Assembly (NCBI GenBank): GCA_002396065.1
Contig: DGWE01000097.1
Location: 1-7,937, forward strand
From: Eubacteriaceae bacterium UBA4266
Lineage (GTDB): Bacteria > Bacillota > Clostridia > Eubacteriales > Eubacteriaceae
DNA length: 7,937 nt
Reading direction: 5' to 3'
Shown one piece after another: positions 1 through 6,319 of the stretch. Made by a program: the position numbers and the translations under genes. A model generated the notes under the pieces. It was not told the origin of the DNA. It made no database searches and saw only the letters and a program-made list of their open reading frames with translations. How positions within the stretch are numbered: the first letter of the stretch is position 1; the number at the start of each line of letters is the position of its first letter.

Positions 1-171
1 CTCGTCGTGTACTGCCTGCGCCACGTCAGCGTGTTCACCGGATCCCACGGGATCCCCGAGCTGATTTCGATCGGCGTGGTCATCGCGCTCTACGCCTGGA
101 AGCGCGGTATGGTCCTGCCGATGCTCGGCGGAACGGTCTGCTACATGCTGCTGGTGCAGCTCGTGCTTTAA
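1..171 (+). CDS. azlD: AzlD-type branched-chain amino acid transport protein, C-terminal fragment
   Basis: Frame 1 is open from the window edge to a TAA at 169-171, giving 56 C-terminal residues; the start lies outside the window. The fragment has two hydrophobic stretches separated by a short basic WKRG turn and contains IPELISIGVVIALYAWKRG followed by LGGTVCYMLLVQ. This matches the ending typical of AzlD, the small membrane partner of AzlC. In the known systems AzlC and AzlD together export branched-chain amino acids or their analogues. azlC would be expected just upstream. The identification rests on a short tail, so another small membrane protein is possible. There is no hairpin terminator after the stop, so readthrough into the symporter gene 81 bp downstream cannot be excluded. 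Confidence 0.72.
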   Translation, partial: LVVYCLRHVSVFTGSHGIPELISIGVVIALYAWKRGMVLPMLGGTVCYMLLVQLVL

Positions 172-199
172 AAATTTATAAAAAACAGTGGCGCGGTAC

Positions 200-228
200 T
201 TAAAACTAATATATACTTATCATATAGT
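200..228 (+). promoter_or_regulatory. Possible sigma-A-type promoter for the symporter unit
   Basis: TTAAAA (200-205), a 17-base spacer and TATAGT (223-228) lie in the AT-rich 81-bp gap before the symporter gene. The -35 box matches 4 of 6 and the -10 box 5 of 6 of the consensus. The predicted leader is only about 18 nt, which leaves no room for a riboswitch or T-box. The AT-rich sequence offers other possible -10 boxes such as TATACT (213-218), so the exact start is uncertain. Confidence 0.35.
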
Positions 229-252
229 AATTATAAGAGATAAGGAGCTGCC

Positions 253-1695
253 ATGTTTTTAAATGTGTTGACACAGATCTCGGACTTCCTTTGGGGGACG
301 CCGATGATCGTCGTACTGCTCGGCACTGGGATTTACCTGTCGATCCGCTTCGGCTTTCGGTACAATTTCCGGAAAATCGGTTTTAATTTGAAGAATACCT
401 TCGGCCGGATGTTTCAAAAGGGAGACGGCGCCGGATCGGTTTCGGGGTTCGCCGCGGCCTGCACGGCGATGGCCAACACCATCGGCGTCGGCAACATCGG
501 AGGCGTCGCGACGGCGATCGTCTCCGGCGGGCCCGGGGCCGTGTTCTGGATGTGGGTCTCCGGCCTGTTCGGCATGTCGACCAAGGCCTGCGAAATCATT
601 CTCGGCCAGCGCTACCGCGTGAAATACAGCGAATCGATGGACGAATACATGTGCGACCGGTCTTTCGTGATGAAGAACGCCCTGGGCTGGAAGAAGGGCG
701 CGATGCTCCTCGCCGTGTGCTGCTTCGTGCTCGGGCCGTGGACGTGCAGCGTCCAGACCGAATCGGTGGTCGGCGCGCTGAAGCAGGGCTTCGGCACCCC
801 GGCGCTCATCTCCGTCATCGTCCTCGGGGTTACCTCCTTCGTGACGATTTTCGGCGGCCTGAAGCGCATTTCGAGCATCATGGAAAAGGTCGTGCCCCTT
901 ATGGCGCTGATCTACATCCTCGGCGGCCTCGGCATTTTGATCACCCACATCACTGCGCTGCCGGCGGCCTTCGCGCTGATCGTGAAATCCGCCTTTACGC
1001 CGATGGCCGGGGTCGGCGGTTTCGCCGGCGCGACCGTCCGCGATGCGCTCCGTTACGGCATCGCCCGGGGGCTGTACTCCAACGACGCCGGGACGGGCTA
1101 CGGGATCATCGCCCACGCCTCGGCCAAGACCGATCACCCGGTGCGCCAGGCCAGCTGGGGCTTCGGGGAAGTCTTCCTCGACACCATCGTCGTCTGTAGC
1201 GTGACGGCGCTGTCGATCATCCTGACCGACGCTTACATCGACTTCCCAAGGGTCAGCAGCGCGAGCCTGACCACCGTCGCCTTCAAGGCCGCCTACGGCA
1301 GGGCCGGGGGCTGGTTCATGGCGATCGCGATCACGGTCTTCGCGTGGACGACGATCATCGGCATGTACTACAGCTGTGAAAAGTCGGTCAACTACGCTTT
1401 CGGCGACACGAAGGCCAACCGCCGCGCGGTGCGGATCTACATGGTCTACTACATGATCCCCTGCGTCGTGCTGTACAACATCAAGGCCGATTCCCTCTGG
1501 GCCATGACCGACATTCTCTCGGCGGTGTACGTCATCATCACGATGATCTTCATTTATTCCAAGCACAAGGAAATCATCCGGCTGTTCAAGGATTTCTGGT
1601 TCCGGTTCATCCCGGCGAAGGAACGGGGCGAAAATCCCGAACCGGTCGTTTACGGGACGATCGACGCCAAGGCCGAAGCCGAACAGCTGTCGTAA
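253..1695 (+). CDS. AGCS-family sodium:alanine/amino acid symporter
   Basis: This 480-residue polytopic membrane protein belongs to the alanine or glycine:cation symporter family (Na_Ala_symp), which takes up small amino acids with Na+ or H+. Family hallmarks are visible: ANTIGVGNIGG (residues 74-84), GGPGAVFWMW (92-101), the region around ARGLYSNDAGTGYG (271-284), HPVRQ (295-299) and DTIVVC (310-315). The length is normal for the family. The usual SNEAG-G-SA motif reads SNDAGTGYG here, so it belongs to a diverged branch and its substrate should not be assumed to be alanine. The ATG at 253 is chosen because AAGGAG (242-247) precedes it by 5 nt and the hydrophobic N-terminus starts directly after it. 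The methyltransferase gene follows after 18 nt, suggesting co-transcription and a substrate linked to methionine or methylated amino acids. That link is inferred from context only. Confidence 0.93.
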   Translation: MFLNVLTQISDFLWGTPMIVVLLGTGIYLSIRFGFRYNFRKIGFNLKNTFGRMFQKGDGAGSVSGFAAACTAMANTIGVGNIGGVATAIVSGGPGAVFWMWVSGLFGMSTKACEIILGQRYRVKYSESMDEYMCDRSFVMKNALGWKKGAMLLAVCCFVLGPWTCSVQTESVVGALKQGFGTPALISVIVLGVTSFVTIFGGLKRISSIMEKVVPLMALIYILGGLGILITHITALPAAFALIVKSAFTPMAGVGGFAGATVRDALRYGIARGLYSNDAGTGYGIIAHASAKTDHPVRQASWGFGEVFLDTIVVCSVTALSIILTDAYIDFPRVSSASLTTVAFKAAYGRAGGWFMAIAITVFAWTTIIGMYYSCEKSVNYAFGDTKANRRAVRIYMVYYMIPCVVLYNIKADSLWAMTDILSAVYVIITMIFIYSKHKEIIRLFKDFWFRFIPAKERGENPEPVVYGTIDAKAEAEQLS

Positions 1696-1713
1696 TGTGA
1701 TAAAGGAGAACCC

Positions 1714-2673
1714 ATGAACGCAAAACTTGAAAACATTTTGAAACAGGAAAAACGGATGGTCATCGACGGGTCGATGGGCACGGCCCTTGAAGACCTCGGC
1801 GCCGACCTGACCAACGCCCTCTGGACCGCGAGCGTCTTGACGAAGCAGCCGGAGCTGATCGCGAAGGTACACGAAAATTATTTTAAAGCCGGCGCGGACT
1901 GCGGCATCACCGCGAGCTACCAGGCGACGATTCCGGGGCTGACGGCCGCCGGCTACACCGAAGCGGAGGCCGAAGGGCTGATCGCCAAGGCGGTGCGCAT
2001 CTTCAATGACGCCCGGGACGCCTGGTGGCAGGCGGAAGGCGAGGCGGCTGGCCGGGCCTACCCGCTGTGCCTCGCGTCGGTCGGCCCTTACGGCGCCTAC
2101 CTCGCCGACGGCAGCGAGTACAAGGGGCATTACGGCCTTACGAAAGACGCGCTGCGGGATTTCCACCGCCGCCGCGTCGAACTGCTCGCCGCGGAAGACC
2201 CTGATTTGATCCTGTTTGAAACGGTGCCGTCGCTGACCGAGGCGCTGGTCGAGGCGGAAATCGCCGAAGACATGGGCTTGGATTATTGGGTCAGCTTTTC
2301 GTGTAAGGACGACGCGCACATCTGCGAGGGCGACCCGATCCGCGACGCGGCGGCTGCCTTTGCAGAAGGTCATCCTCACCTGCAGATGATCGGCGTCAAC
2401 TGCACCAAGCCCCAGTACATCACCGGGCTGATCGGCGAAATTAAGACGGCCTGCGATCTGCCAATCGCCGTTTACCCGAACAGCGGTGAAGAATACGACG
2501 CGGTCACGAAAACCTGGCACGGCGTCGAATCCGACCTGACCTTCTACGATCACGCGTTGTCGTACTACCAGGCCGGTGCGGCCGCGGTCGGCGGCTGCTG
2601 CACCACCGTCGCCGATCACATCCGGCAGGTTGTGCAGGCTCGGGCGGATTATTTGAAAGGACTGAAAGAATAA
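1714..2673 (+). CDS. mmuM: Homocysteine S-methyltransferase, MmuM type
   Basis: This 319-residue soluble enzyme of the Pfam S-methyl_trans family moves a methyl group from a donor such as S-methylmethionine (or S-adenosylmethionine) to homocysteine, making methionine. The barrel starts with VIDGSMGTALEDLGAD (residues 16-31), in agreement with the family start motif. The three zinc ligands that activate the homocysteine thiol are present: Cys230 in IGVNC, and Cys295 and Cys296 in VGGCCTT. The length matches stand-alone MmuM/YagD proteins. There is no cobalamin or folate domain, so it is not a full MetH. AAGGAG (1703-1708) lies 5 nt before the ATG. The gene sits 18 nt after the symporter and 1 nt before the next gene, so the three probably share a transcript. 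The exact methyl donor cannot be read from the sequence; betaine-type donors are less likely. Confidence 0.92.
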   Translation: MNAKLENILKQEKRMVIDGSMGTALEDLGADLTNALWTASVLTKQPELIAKVHENYFKAGADCGITASYQATIPGLTAAGYTEAEAEGLIAKAVRIFNDARDAWWQAEGEAAGRAYPLCLASVGPYGAYLADGSEYKGHYGLTKDALRDFHRRRVELLAAEDPDLILFETVPSLTEALVEAEIAEDMGLDYWVSFSCKDDAHICEGDPIRDAAAAFAEGHPHLQMIGVNCTKPQYITGLIGEIKTACDLPIAVYPNSGEEYDAVTKTWHGVESDLTFYDHALSYYQAGAAAVGGCCTTVADHIRQVVQARADYLKGLKE

Positions 2674-2674
2674 G

Positions 2675-2950
2675 ATGATCAGCTACGCAGAAGCGAAGAA
2701 AAGGGCGCTGGACGCGAGAGCGGAGTACGATTACTGCACGGTTCGGAAAGACGCCTATGTTTTCTCGTGCTCAAAAGACGAAATGTGTTATGGCGGGCCC
2801 GATGCGCCGATTGTGATTTTAAAAGAGGACGGGCGCGCGCTGAATTTCACTGGCTACATTTACGATCATTTGTCAGAAGAAGATTTGGACAGCTTTAAAT
2901 TGGGGTCAGAAAAAGAAAAGAAATACTTAGAGGGTGAATCATCTCTTTAA
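2675..2950 (+). CDS. Small conserved-looking protein of unknown function
   Basis: This 91-residue soluble, acidic protein begins one base after the mmuM stop and ends just before a strong terminator, so it is probably the last gene of the symporter-mmuM unit. I do not recognise it. It has an N-terminal helix-like stretch rich in Ala, Lys and Arg (residues 2-19), then YDYCTVRKDAYVFS with a possible beta-rich core through GGPDAPIVILKEDGRALNF (40-58), and an acidic, lysine-rich end. It has three cysteines, no signal peptide and no membrane segment. GC content is about 47% (by hand over 2701-2940) and falls to about one third at the 3' end, against about 70% in sampled mmuM sequence. The ribosome binding site is weak (AAAGG about 14 nt upstream), so translational coupling to mmuM is likely. 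Its tight placement and clean stop before the terminator favour a real gene. Confidence 0.68.
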   Translation: MISYAEAKKRALDARAEYDYCTVRKDAYVFSCSKDEMCYGGPDAPIVILKEDGRALNFTGYIYDHLSEEDLDSFKLGSEKEKKYLEGESSL

Positions 2951-2953
2951 ATC

Positions 2954-2983
2954 AAAAAAGCAAGGCGAAAACCTTGCTTTTTT
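2954..2983. terminator. Bidirectional intrinsic terminator between convergent genes
   Basis: A 12-bp inverted repeat (2954-2965 and 2972-2983) has a CGAAAA loop, a GC-containing core (GCAAGG/CCTTGC) and A and T runs forming the outer stem. Read on either strand, the hairpin ends in a U tract. It lies 3 bp after the small unknown gene on the + strand and 37 bp beyond the DUF2207 gene stop on the - strand, so it can end both transcripts. Confidence 0.93.
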
Positions 2984-3020
2984 TGTTGCAGTTTGCGGCT
3001 GTAGGGGCGATTGGCGAATC

Positions 3021-4931
3021 TTACCACGAGCCACCGCCGCCGCCACCGCCGCCACCGCCGGAGAAGCCGCCGCCACCGCCGAATCCGCCGCCAAAGCCGC
3101 CGGATCCGGAATCGGACGGGACGTGAATCATGCTGCTGTTCATCGCGTTGAAGCTGCGATCGAGCATCGATGAGAAGTAAATCACGTTGAACGTGGTGTA
3201 CGGGTCGTAGCCGGTGTACCAAGTCGGCGGTTCAACCGCCAGGCCTTCGAAGTTTTTCGCCCATTTATCGGTCAGGCCGAAGACGTAGGCGTAGGGCAGG
3301 ACGTCGTAGAAATAAGACGGGTTGTCCTCGACGAGGGCCTTCAGCCGGTTGAGCTCAGCCGTTTTAATAAACTGGCGGAAGCCGAGAATTTCGCCGGTCC
3401 ATCTCCGTCCGGTTTCGCTGATATTTTCGATTTGGCTGCGCAGGACGGCGATGACGATAAAGATGATCTGCGAGACGATAACGGGGATCCTCTGGTCGCC
3501 ATTCCATGCGACGAAGGTTATAAAGCCGAAGAGGATGAGCACAATCAGAATGTCGAGAATGCTGAGGCCAATTTTGCGGCCGGCTGGATTGCGGTGCCCC
3601 TCAGCGATGTGACCGGCGAGAGACTGGCACAGCAAGTAGTCAATCCCGTAAATAACAGCGATCACTAGCGCATTAAAGACGATGACAGAGGACTCTACGA
3701 TATAAGAGGTGATAAACCCAGCAGCCAAGGCCTGCGCAAGGCCGAAGATCATCAGCGCCAAGCGGGATTTGTGGGCGGATTGCGAGATCAGCTCGTTTTC
3801 CGGTTTGTCGAAAAACATCTGAACCTCCGTCCGCGCTGTCTGGACGTCCTCGTAGAACGAGTCCTTGAGGAAATCAGACGTCGTCGATTCACCGTTTTTT
3901 GTTACGGCATTGAAGACTGTCTTGAGCGGCGTCGGCTCGTCGTCGCCGATGTCTTTCACTTTGTGGAAGGTGAATTGTCTTTTGCCGGTCTCCTCGATGG
4001 TGATGCAGCCCTTTTCGGCGAGAGTCATGATGCAGGCTGTGATGTATTTATCTTTGATCGTGCAGCCGCTCGCGACATAGCCGACTGTCGCCGGGGAGAA
4101 CCCCTTCGGCGGGTGGAAGGAAATGACCTCCGGAATAGGCGTGATGTGGTCGGCGCGCAGGTAAAACCAGAACGCGGCAGCGATCAGAGCAGCCGAAATG
4201 AGGAAAAAGGCGATCAAAATCGGGCGGTTGGTACGCGCCCCGACAAAATAGCCCTCGGGCAGCCGCACGTTTAAGGTCGCGCCGGAATTGGCGGGCACCG
4301 CTTTGGTACTCTGCGCCGTGATGGTTTTGCCGCTGACGCTGACGTTAAAATAGGCATTGTCGGTTGCGCCGTAGGTACCAGCATACAGATGGACTTTGCT
4401 TTTGTCGAAGGCCTTTGGCATGGTTACCGTGATGGTGCTCGAGCCGATGGCAGTCGGCCACTGTTTGGGCAGGACGTTGAAATACACGTCGTCGAAATCG
4501 GAAATGCCGTCGTCGCCCGGGTCCCAGGTGTAGTGAATCACGTACTGGTGATTACCGGTGACGGTGGTGCTGGCGTCGCCGATCCGCAGGGTGACGGTGT
4601 CGTTATCCTCGGAAACATCTTCATAATTGCCGCCCTGAACGGAAATCACATTCACTTTCGCGGTATAGCTCTTTTCGCTGGCTTTGCCGTCAATTTGCCG
4701 ATAAAAGCTCCCCTTGCAGGGGATGTAGCGGTAAATGCCGTGGCGCGGTTCGGTGAAATTGACGTCGATCGTTTCGGTCACCTCGTAGGAATGGTCGGTG
4801 TTGACCTTCACGTCGACGTTGTAGGCGCTGGTGGTGTAGCCCCCGGCATTGGCCGAAACCTTCCCAGGGATCAGCGTGAGCATCAAGGCCGCTGCGACGG
4901 AGACGAGTAAAAGCAGGGATTTGCGTTTCAT
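3021..4931 (-). CDS. DUF2207-domain membrane protein with glycine-rich C-terminus
   Basis: This 636-residue predicted membrane protein is of the DUF2207 (YciQ-like) type. The N-terminus is a signal peptide: MKRKS, a hydrophobic core, then a likely cleavage near VSANA (residues 25-29). An extracytoplasmic beta-rich domain follows at about 30-230 (features such as HGIYRYIP at 64-71 and YTWDPGDDG at 134-142). A transmembrane segment lies at about 237-257, a cytoplasmic-type region at about 260-385, and four more hydrophobic segments at about 391-411, 416-436, 455-476 and 483-497. The conserved stretch around GFRQFIKTAE (517-526) and DVLPYAYVFGL (543-553) is typical of the family. The tail (608-636) is almost all Gly and ends in SW, also usual for the family. 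The start is set by the signal peptide and a G-rich ribosome binding site at 4936-4942. It follows lemA by 25 bp, so the two are probably co-transcribed. The biochemical role is unknown; a cell-envelope role is only an inference. Confidence 0.92.
   Translation of the reverse strand: MKRKSLLLLVSVAAALMLTLIPGKVSANAGGYTTSAYNVDVKVNTDHSYEVTETIDVNFTEPRHGIYRYIPCKGSFYRQIDGKASEKSYTAKVNVISVQGGNYEDVSEDNDTVTLRIGDASTTVTGNHQYVIHYTWDPGDDGISDFDDVYFNVLPKQWPTAIGSSTITVTMPKAFDKSKVHLYAGTYGATDNAYFNVSVSGKTITAQSTKAVPANSGATLNVRLPEGYFVGARTNRPILIAFFLISAALIAAAFWFYLRADHITPIPEVISFHPPKGFSPATVGYVASGCTIKDKYITACIMTLAEKGCITIEETGKRQFTFHKVKDIGDDEPTPLKTVFNAVTKNGESTTSDFLKDSFYEDVQTARTEVQMFFDKPENELISQSAHKSRLALMIFGLAQALAAGFITSYIVESSVIVFNALVIAVIYGIDYLLCQSLAGHIAEGHRNPAGRKIGLSILDILIVLILFGFITFVAWNGDQRIPVIVSQIIFIVIAVLRSQIENISETGRRWTGEILGFRQFIKTAELNRLKALVEDNPSYFYDVLPYAYVFGLTDKWAKNFEGLAVEPPTWYTGYDPYTTFNVIYFSSMLDRSFNAMNSSMIHVPSDSGSGGFGGGFGGGGGFSGGGGGGGGGGSW
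3031..3102 (-). repeat. Low-complexity CCGCCA/CCGCCG tract coding for a poly-Gly tail
   Basis: The + strand shows near-perfect runs of CCG and CCA triplets. These are the complement of GGC and GGT glycine codons in the DUF2207 gene, broken by Phe and Ser codons. The tract encodes about the last 25 residues of that protein. It is a simple triplet repeat under coding constraint and may vary in length between strains by slippage. Confidence 0.85.
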
Positions 4932-4956
4932 GGTTCCCCCTCTTTAAAAGAATGCG

Positions 4957-5517
4957 TTAGAACTGCACGTGGACGTTTTCCCGTTCGACGGCGTCAGCTA
5001 CTTCGTAGAAAGGCTTGGTGGTGTAGTGGAACATCCCGGCGATCAGGTTCGACGGGAACATCTGGACCCGGTTGTTGAAGTTGCGGACGGTGCCGTTGTA
5101 GTACTTCCGGGCGTTGGCGATGTCGTCTTCGACGAGCTTGAGCTGGTTCTGCAGGTCGATGAAATTGGTGTTGGCCTTGAGATCCGGATAAGCTTCAGAG
5201 ATCGCGAACAAATGGGTCAGCGCCTGATCGATTTGATTTTCGCTTTTGATCTTTGCGCTGAGATCAGTAGACGGCGTCGCGGCGGCGTTGTTGCGCGCGG
5301 CGACGACCCGCTGCAGGGTTTCCTTTTCGTGGCTGGCGTAGCCTTTGACGGTTTCGACGAGATTGGGAATCAGGTCGTAGCGTTTTTTTAAGTAGACGTC
5401 CATCGTGGAGAAGGCTTCGTCCACCTGGTTGCTGAGGCCGACCAGGCTGTTGCGGGTGGCGACCAGCCAAATCAGGATGACGACGACAACCGCGACGATA
5501 ATAATAGGGATGAGCAT
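4957..5517 (-). CDS. lemA: LemA family protein
   Basis: This 186-residue protein has a single N-terminal transmembrane helix (about residues 2-20) followed by a long helical domain. Family signatures are clear: a conserved start after the helix with LSNQVDEAFSTMDVYLKKR (28-46), YDLIPNLVETVKGYA (47-61), EAYPDLKAN (108-116), ARKYYNGTVRNFN (136-148) and FPSNLIAG (154-161). The length is normal. The molecular role of LemA proteins is not established. The ATG is supported by AGGAGG at 5525-5530 with a 7-nt spacer; another ATG at 5522-5520 is out of frame. It is the first gene of a two-gene unit, with the DUF2207 gene 25 bp downstream. LemA genes commonly lie next to DUF2207 or TPM-domain membrane proteins with glycine-rich tails, so the two products may work together at the membrane. 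Confidence 0.95.
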   Translation of the reverse strand: MLIPIIIVAVVVVILIWLVATRNSLVGLSNQVDEAFSTMDVYLKKRYDLIPNLVETVKGYASHEKETLQRVVAARNNAAATPSTDLSAKIKSENQIDQALTHLFAISEAYPDLKANTNFIDLQNQLKLVEDDIANARKYYNGTVRNFNNRVQMFPSNLIAGMFHYTTKPFYEVADAVERENVHVQF

Positions 5518-5544
5518 AACATGACCTCCTAATAGTTTTGTTAT

Positions 5545-5573
5545 ATTTTAGCATGAAAACGACCGAATCACAA
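5545..5573 (-). promoter_or_regulatory. Probable sigma-A-type promoter for lemA-DUF2207
   Basis: Read on the - strand: TTGTGA (5573-5568), a 17-base spacer and TAAAAT (5550-5545). The -10 box is preceded by TGC, forming an extended -10 element. The start site would fall near 5538, about 20 nt before the lemA ATG and just ahead of its AGGAGG. Nothing else in the 130-bp gap competes with it. Confidence 0.6.
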
Positions 5574-5608
5574 ACAGAACAGGCGGGAGTGTAAAAATAA
5601 AGGGTAGC

Positions 5609-5637
5609 AAAAAAGCCTGCGGAAAATCCGCAGGCTT
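5609..5637 (-). terminator. Intrinsic terminator of the dha operon
   Basis: An 11-bp perfect stem (5613-5623 with 5627-5637, GC-rich GCCTGCGGA core) has a 3-base loop and an A run at 5609-5614 that becomes a U tract on the - strand. It starts 10 bp after the dhaL stop. On the + strand there is no T run after the stem, so it works mainly for the dha operon and separates it from lemA. Confidence 0.92.
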
Positions 5638-5647
5638 GGCGCCGAGC

Positions 5648-6298
5648 TTAAGCGTCCGGCATATCCTTGTAGAAAATTTCGAGCATTTCGGCGGTCGAGG
5701 CAGCGCCGGGATCCAAATGGCCGACAGCCCGTTCGCCGAGGCGCATGGCCCGGCCCTTGGTCGCGACCATGTTGCGGGTCGATTCGAGACCGGCCTTGCC
5801 GGCTTCGACCGCCTTGCCCATCGCGGTCTTGATGTCGTCGCCCGCGGCGTGGGCTGCCTTCAGCGCGTCGAGGGCCGGCATCAGCGTGTCGTTCATCGTC
5901 TTTTCGCCGGTGGTCGATTTGCCGCGCTTCTGAATGATCGCGATAGCCTTGTCCATCATCGCGACGAATTCGTCAGCGGTGACCCCTTCGTCCGGTCCCT
6001 TTTTCTTGACCGGGACGCCGAACTTCATGAAGAAGCTGCCGTAGAGCGGGCCGGCGGAGCCGCCGACCTTGTCGAGCAGCGCCTTGCCGACGTTTTTGTA
6101 AAGCGTCGCGACATTTTCACCTTTCCATTCGTCCAGGTGGCTGGCCACTTCGCGGAAGCCGATGGACAGGTTGATGCCGTGGTCGCCGTCGCCGATGGCG
6201 GAGTCGAGATCGGTGAAGTATTCCTTCCGGTCTTCGATCCACGGGATCAAATCTTCAATGACTTTGACAAAATATTCCTTGCTCAGTTCTTCTGACAT
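5648..6298 (-). CDS. dhaL: Dihydroxyacetone kinase ADP-binding subunit DhaL
   Basis: This 216-residue cytoplasmic protein is the nucleotide subunit of PTS-dependent dihydroxyacetone kinase. It holds ADP permanently; DhaM phosphorylates that ADP to ATP, and the phosphate then passes to dihydroxyacetone on DhaK. Visible motifs are LDSAIGDGDHG (residues 31-41), with Asp32, Asp37 and Asp39 as the expected Mg ligands, GGSAGPLYGSFF (79-90), GEKTMNDTLMPALDAL (131-146), and the C-terminal GRAMRLGERAVGHLDPGAAS (182-201). Length is normal and no key residue is missing. The start is 21 bp after the dhaK stop. The ribosome binding site is weak (GAGG at 6312-6309, 10 nt before the ATG), so coupling to dhaK translation is likely. 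It is the last gene before the terminator. Confidence 0.95.
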   Translation of the reverse strand: MSEELSKEYFVKVIEDLIPWIEDRKEYFTDLDSAIGDGDHGINLSIGFREVASHLDEWKGENVATLYKNVGKALLDKVGGSAGPLYGSFFMKFGVPVKKKGPDEGVTADEFVAMMDKAIAIIQKRGKSTTGEKTMNDTLMPALDALKAAHAAGDDIKTAMGKAVEAGKAGLESTRNMVATKGRAMRLGERAVGHLDPGAASTAEMLEIFYKDMPDA

Positions 6299-6319
6299 AA
6301 ATGCATGGCCTCGATTCTA

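Noticed and set aside
41..57. Repeated GGATCCC around the azlD fragment
   Set aside because: Two copies of a palindromic 7-mer 3 bp apart lie within coding sequence (Gly-Ser-His-Gly-Ile-Pro) and are explained by codon choice.
172..252. Riboswitch or T-box leader before the symporter-mmuM unit
   Set aside because: The whole gap is 81 bp and AT-rich with no stable stems; it is too short for a SAM riboswitch or T-box plus promoter.
259..2619. Long open frame of 786 codons on the - strand, antisense to the symporter and mmuM
   Set aside because: It is in exact codon register with both sense genes, which share one frame, so its stops would need sense TTA, CTA or TCA codons, and these are rare in GC-rich genes. 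The translation is Arg/Asp/Gly/Val-rich with no domain, while the sense strand encodes two clear families.
3771..4910. Several open frames on the + strand opposite the DUF2207 gene
   Set aside because: Their translations have no recognisable motif, they lack ribosome binding sites, and they are shadows of a well-supported - strand gene.
5553..5561. Possible CcpA cre site (ATGAAAACG) inside the lemA promoter
   Set aside because: Only the left half fits the cre consensus; the right half lacks the expected bases, so there is not enough to call it.
5636..6295. 219-codon open frame on the + strand opposite dhaL
   Set aside because: It is the complement of DhaL, which has every family motif; the antisense product is low-complexity and overlaps the dha terminator.
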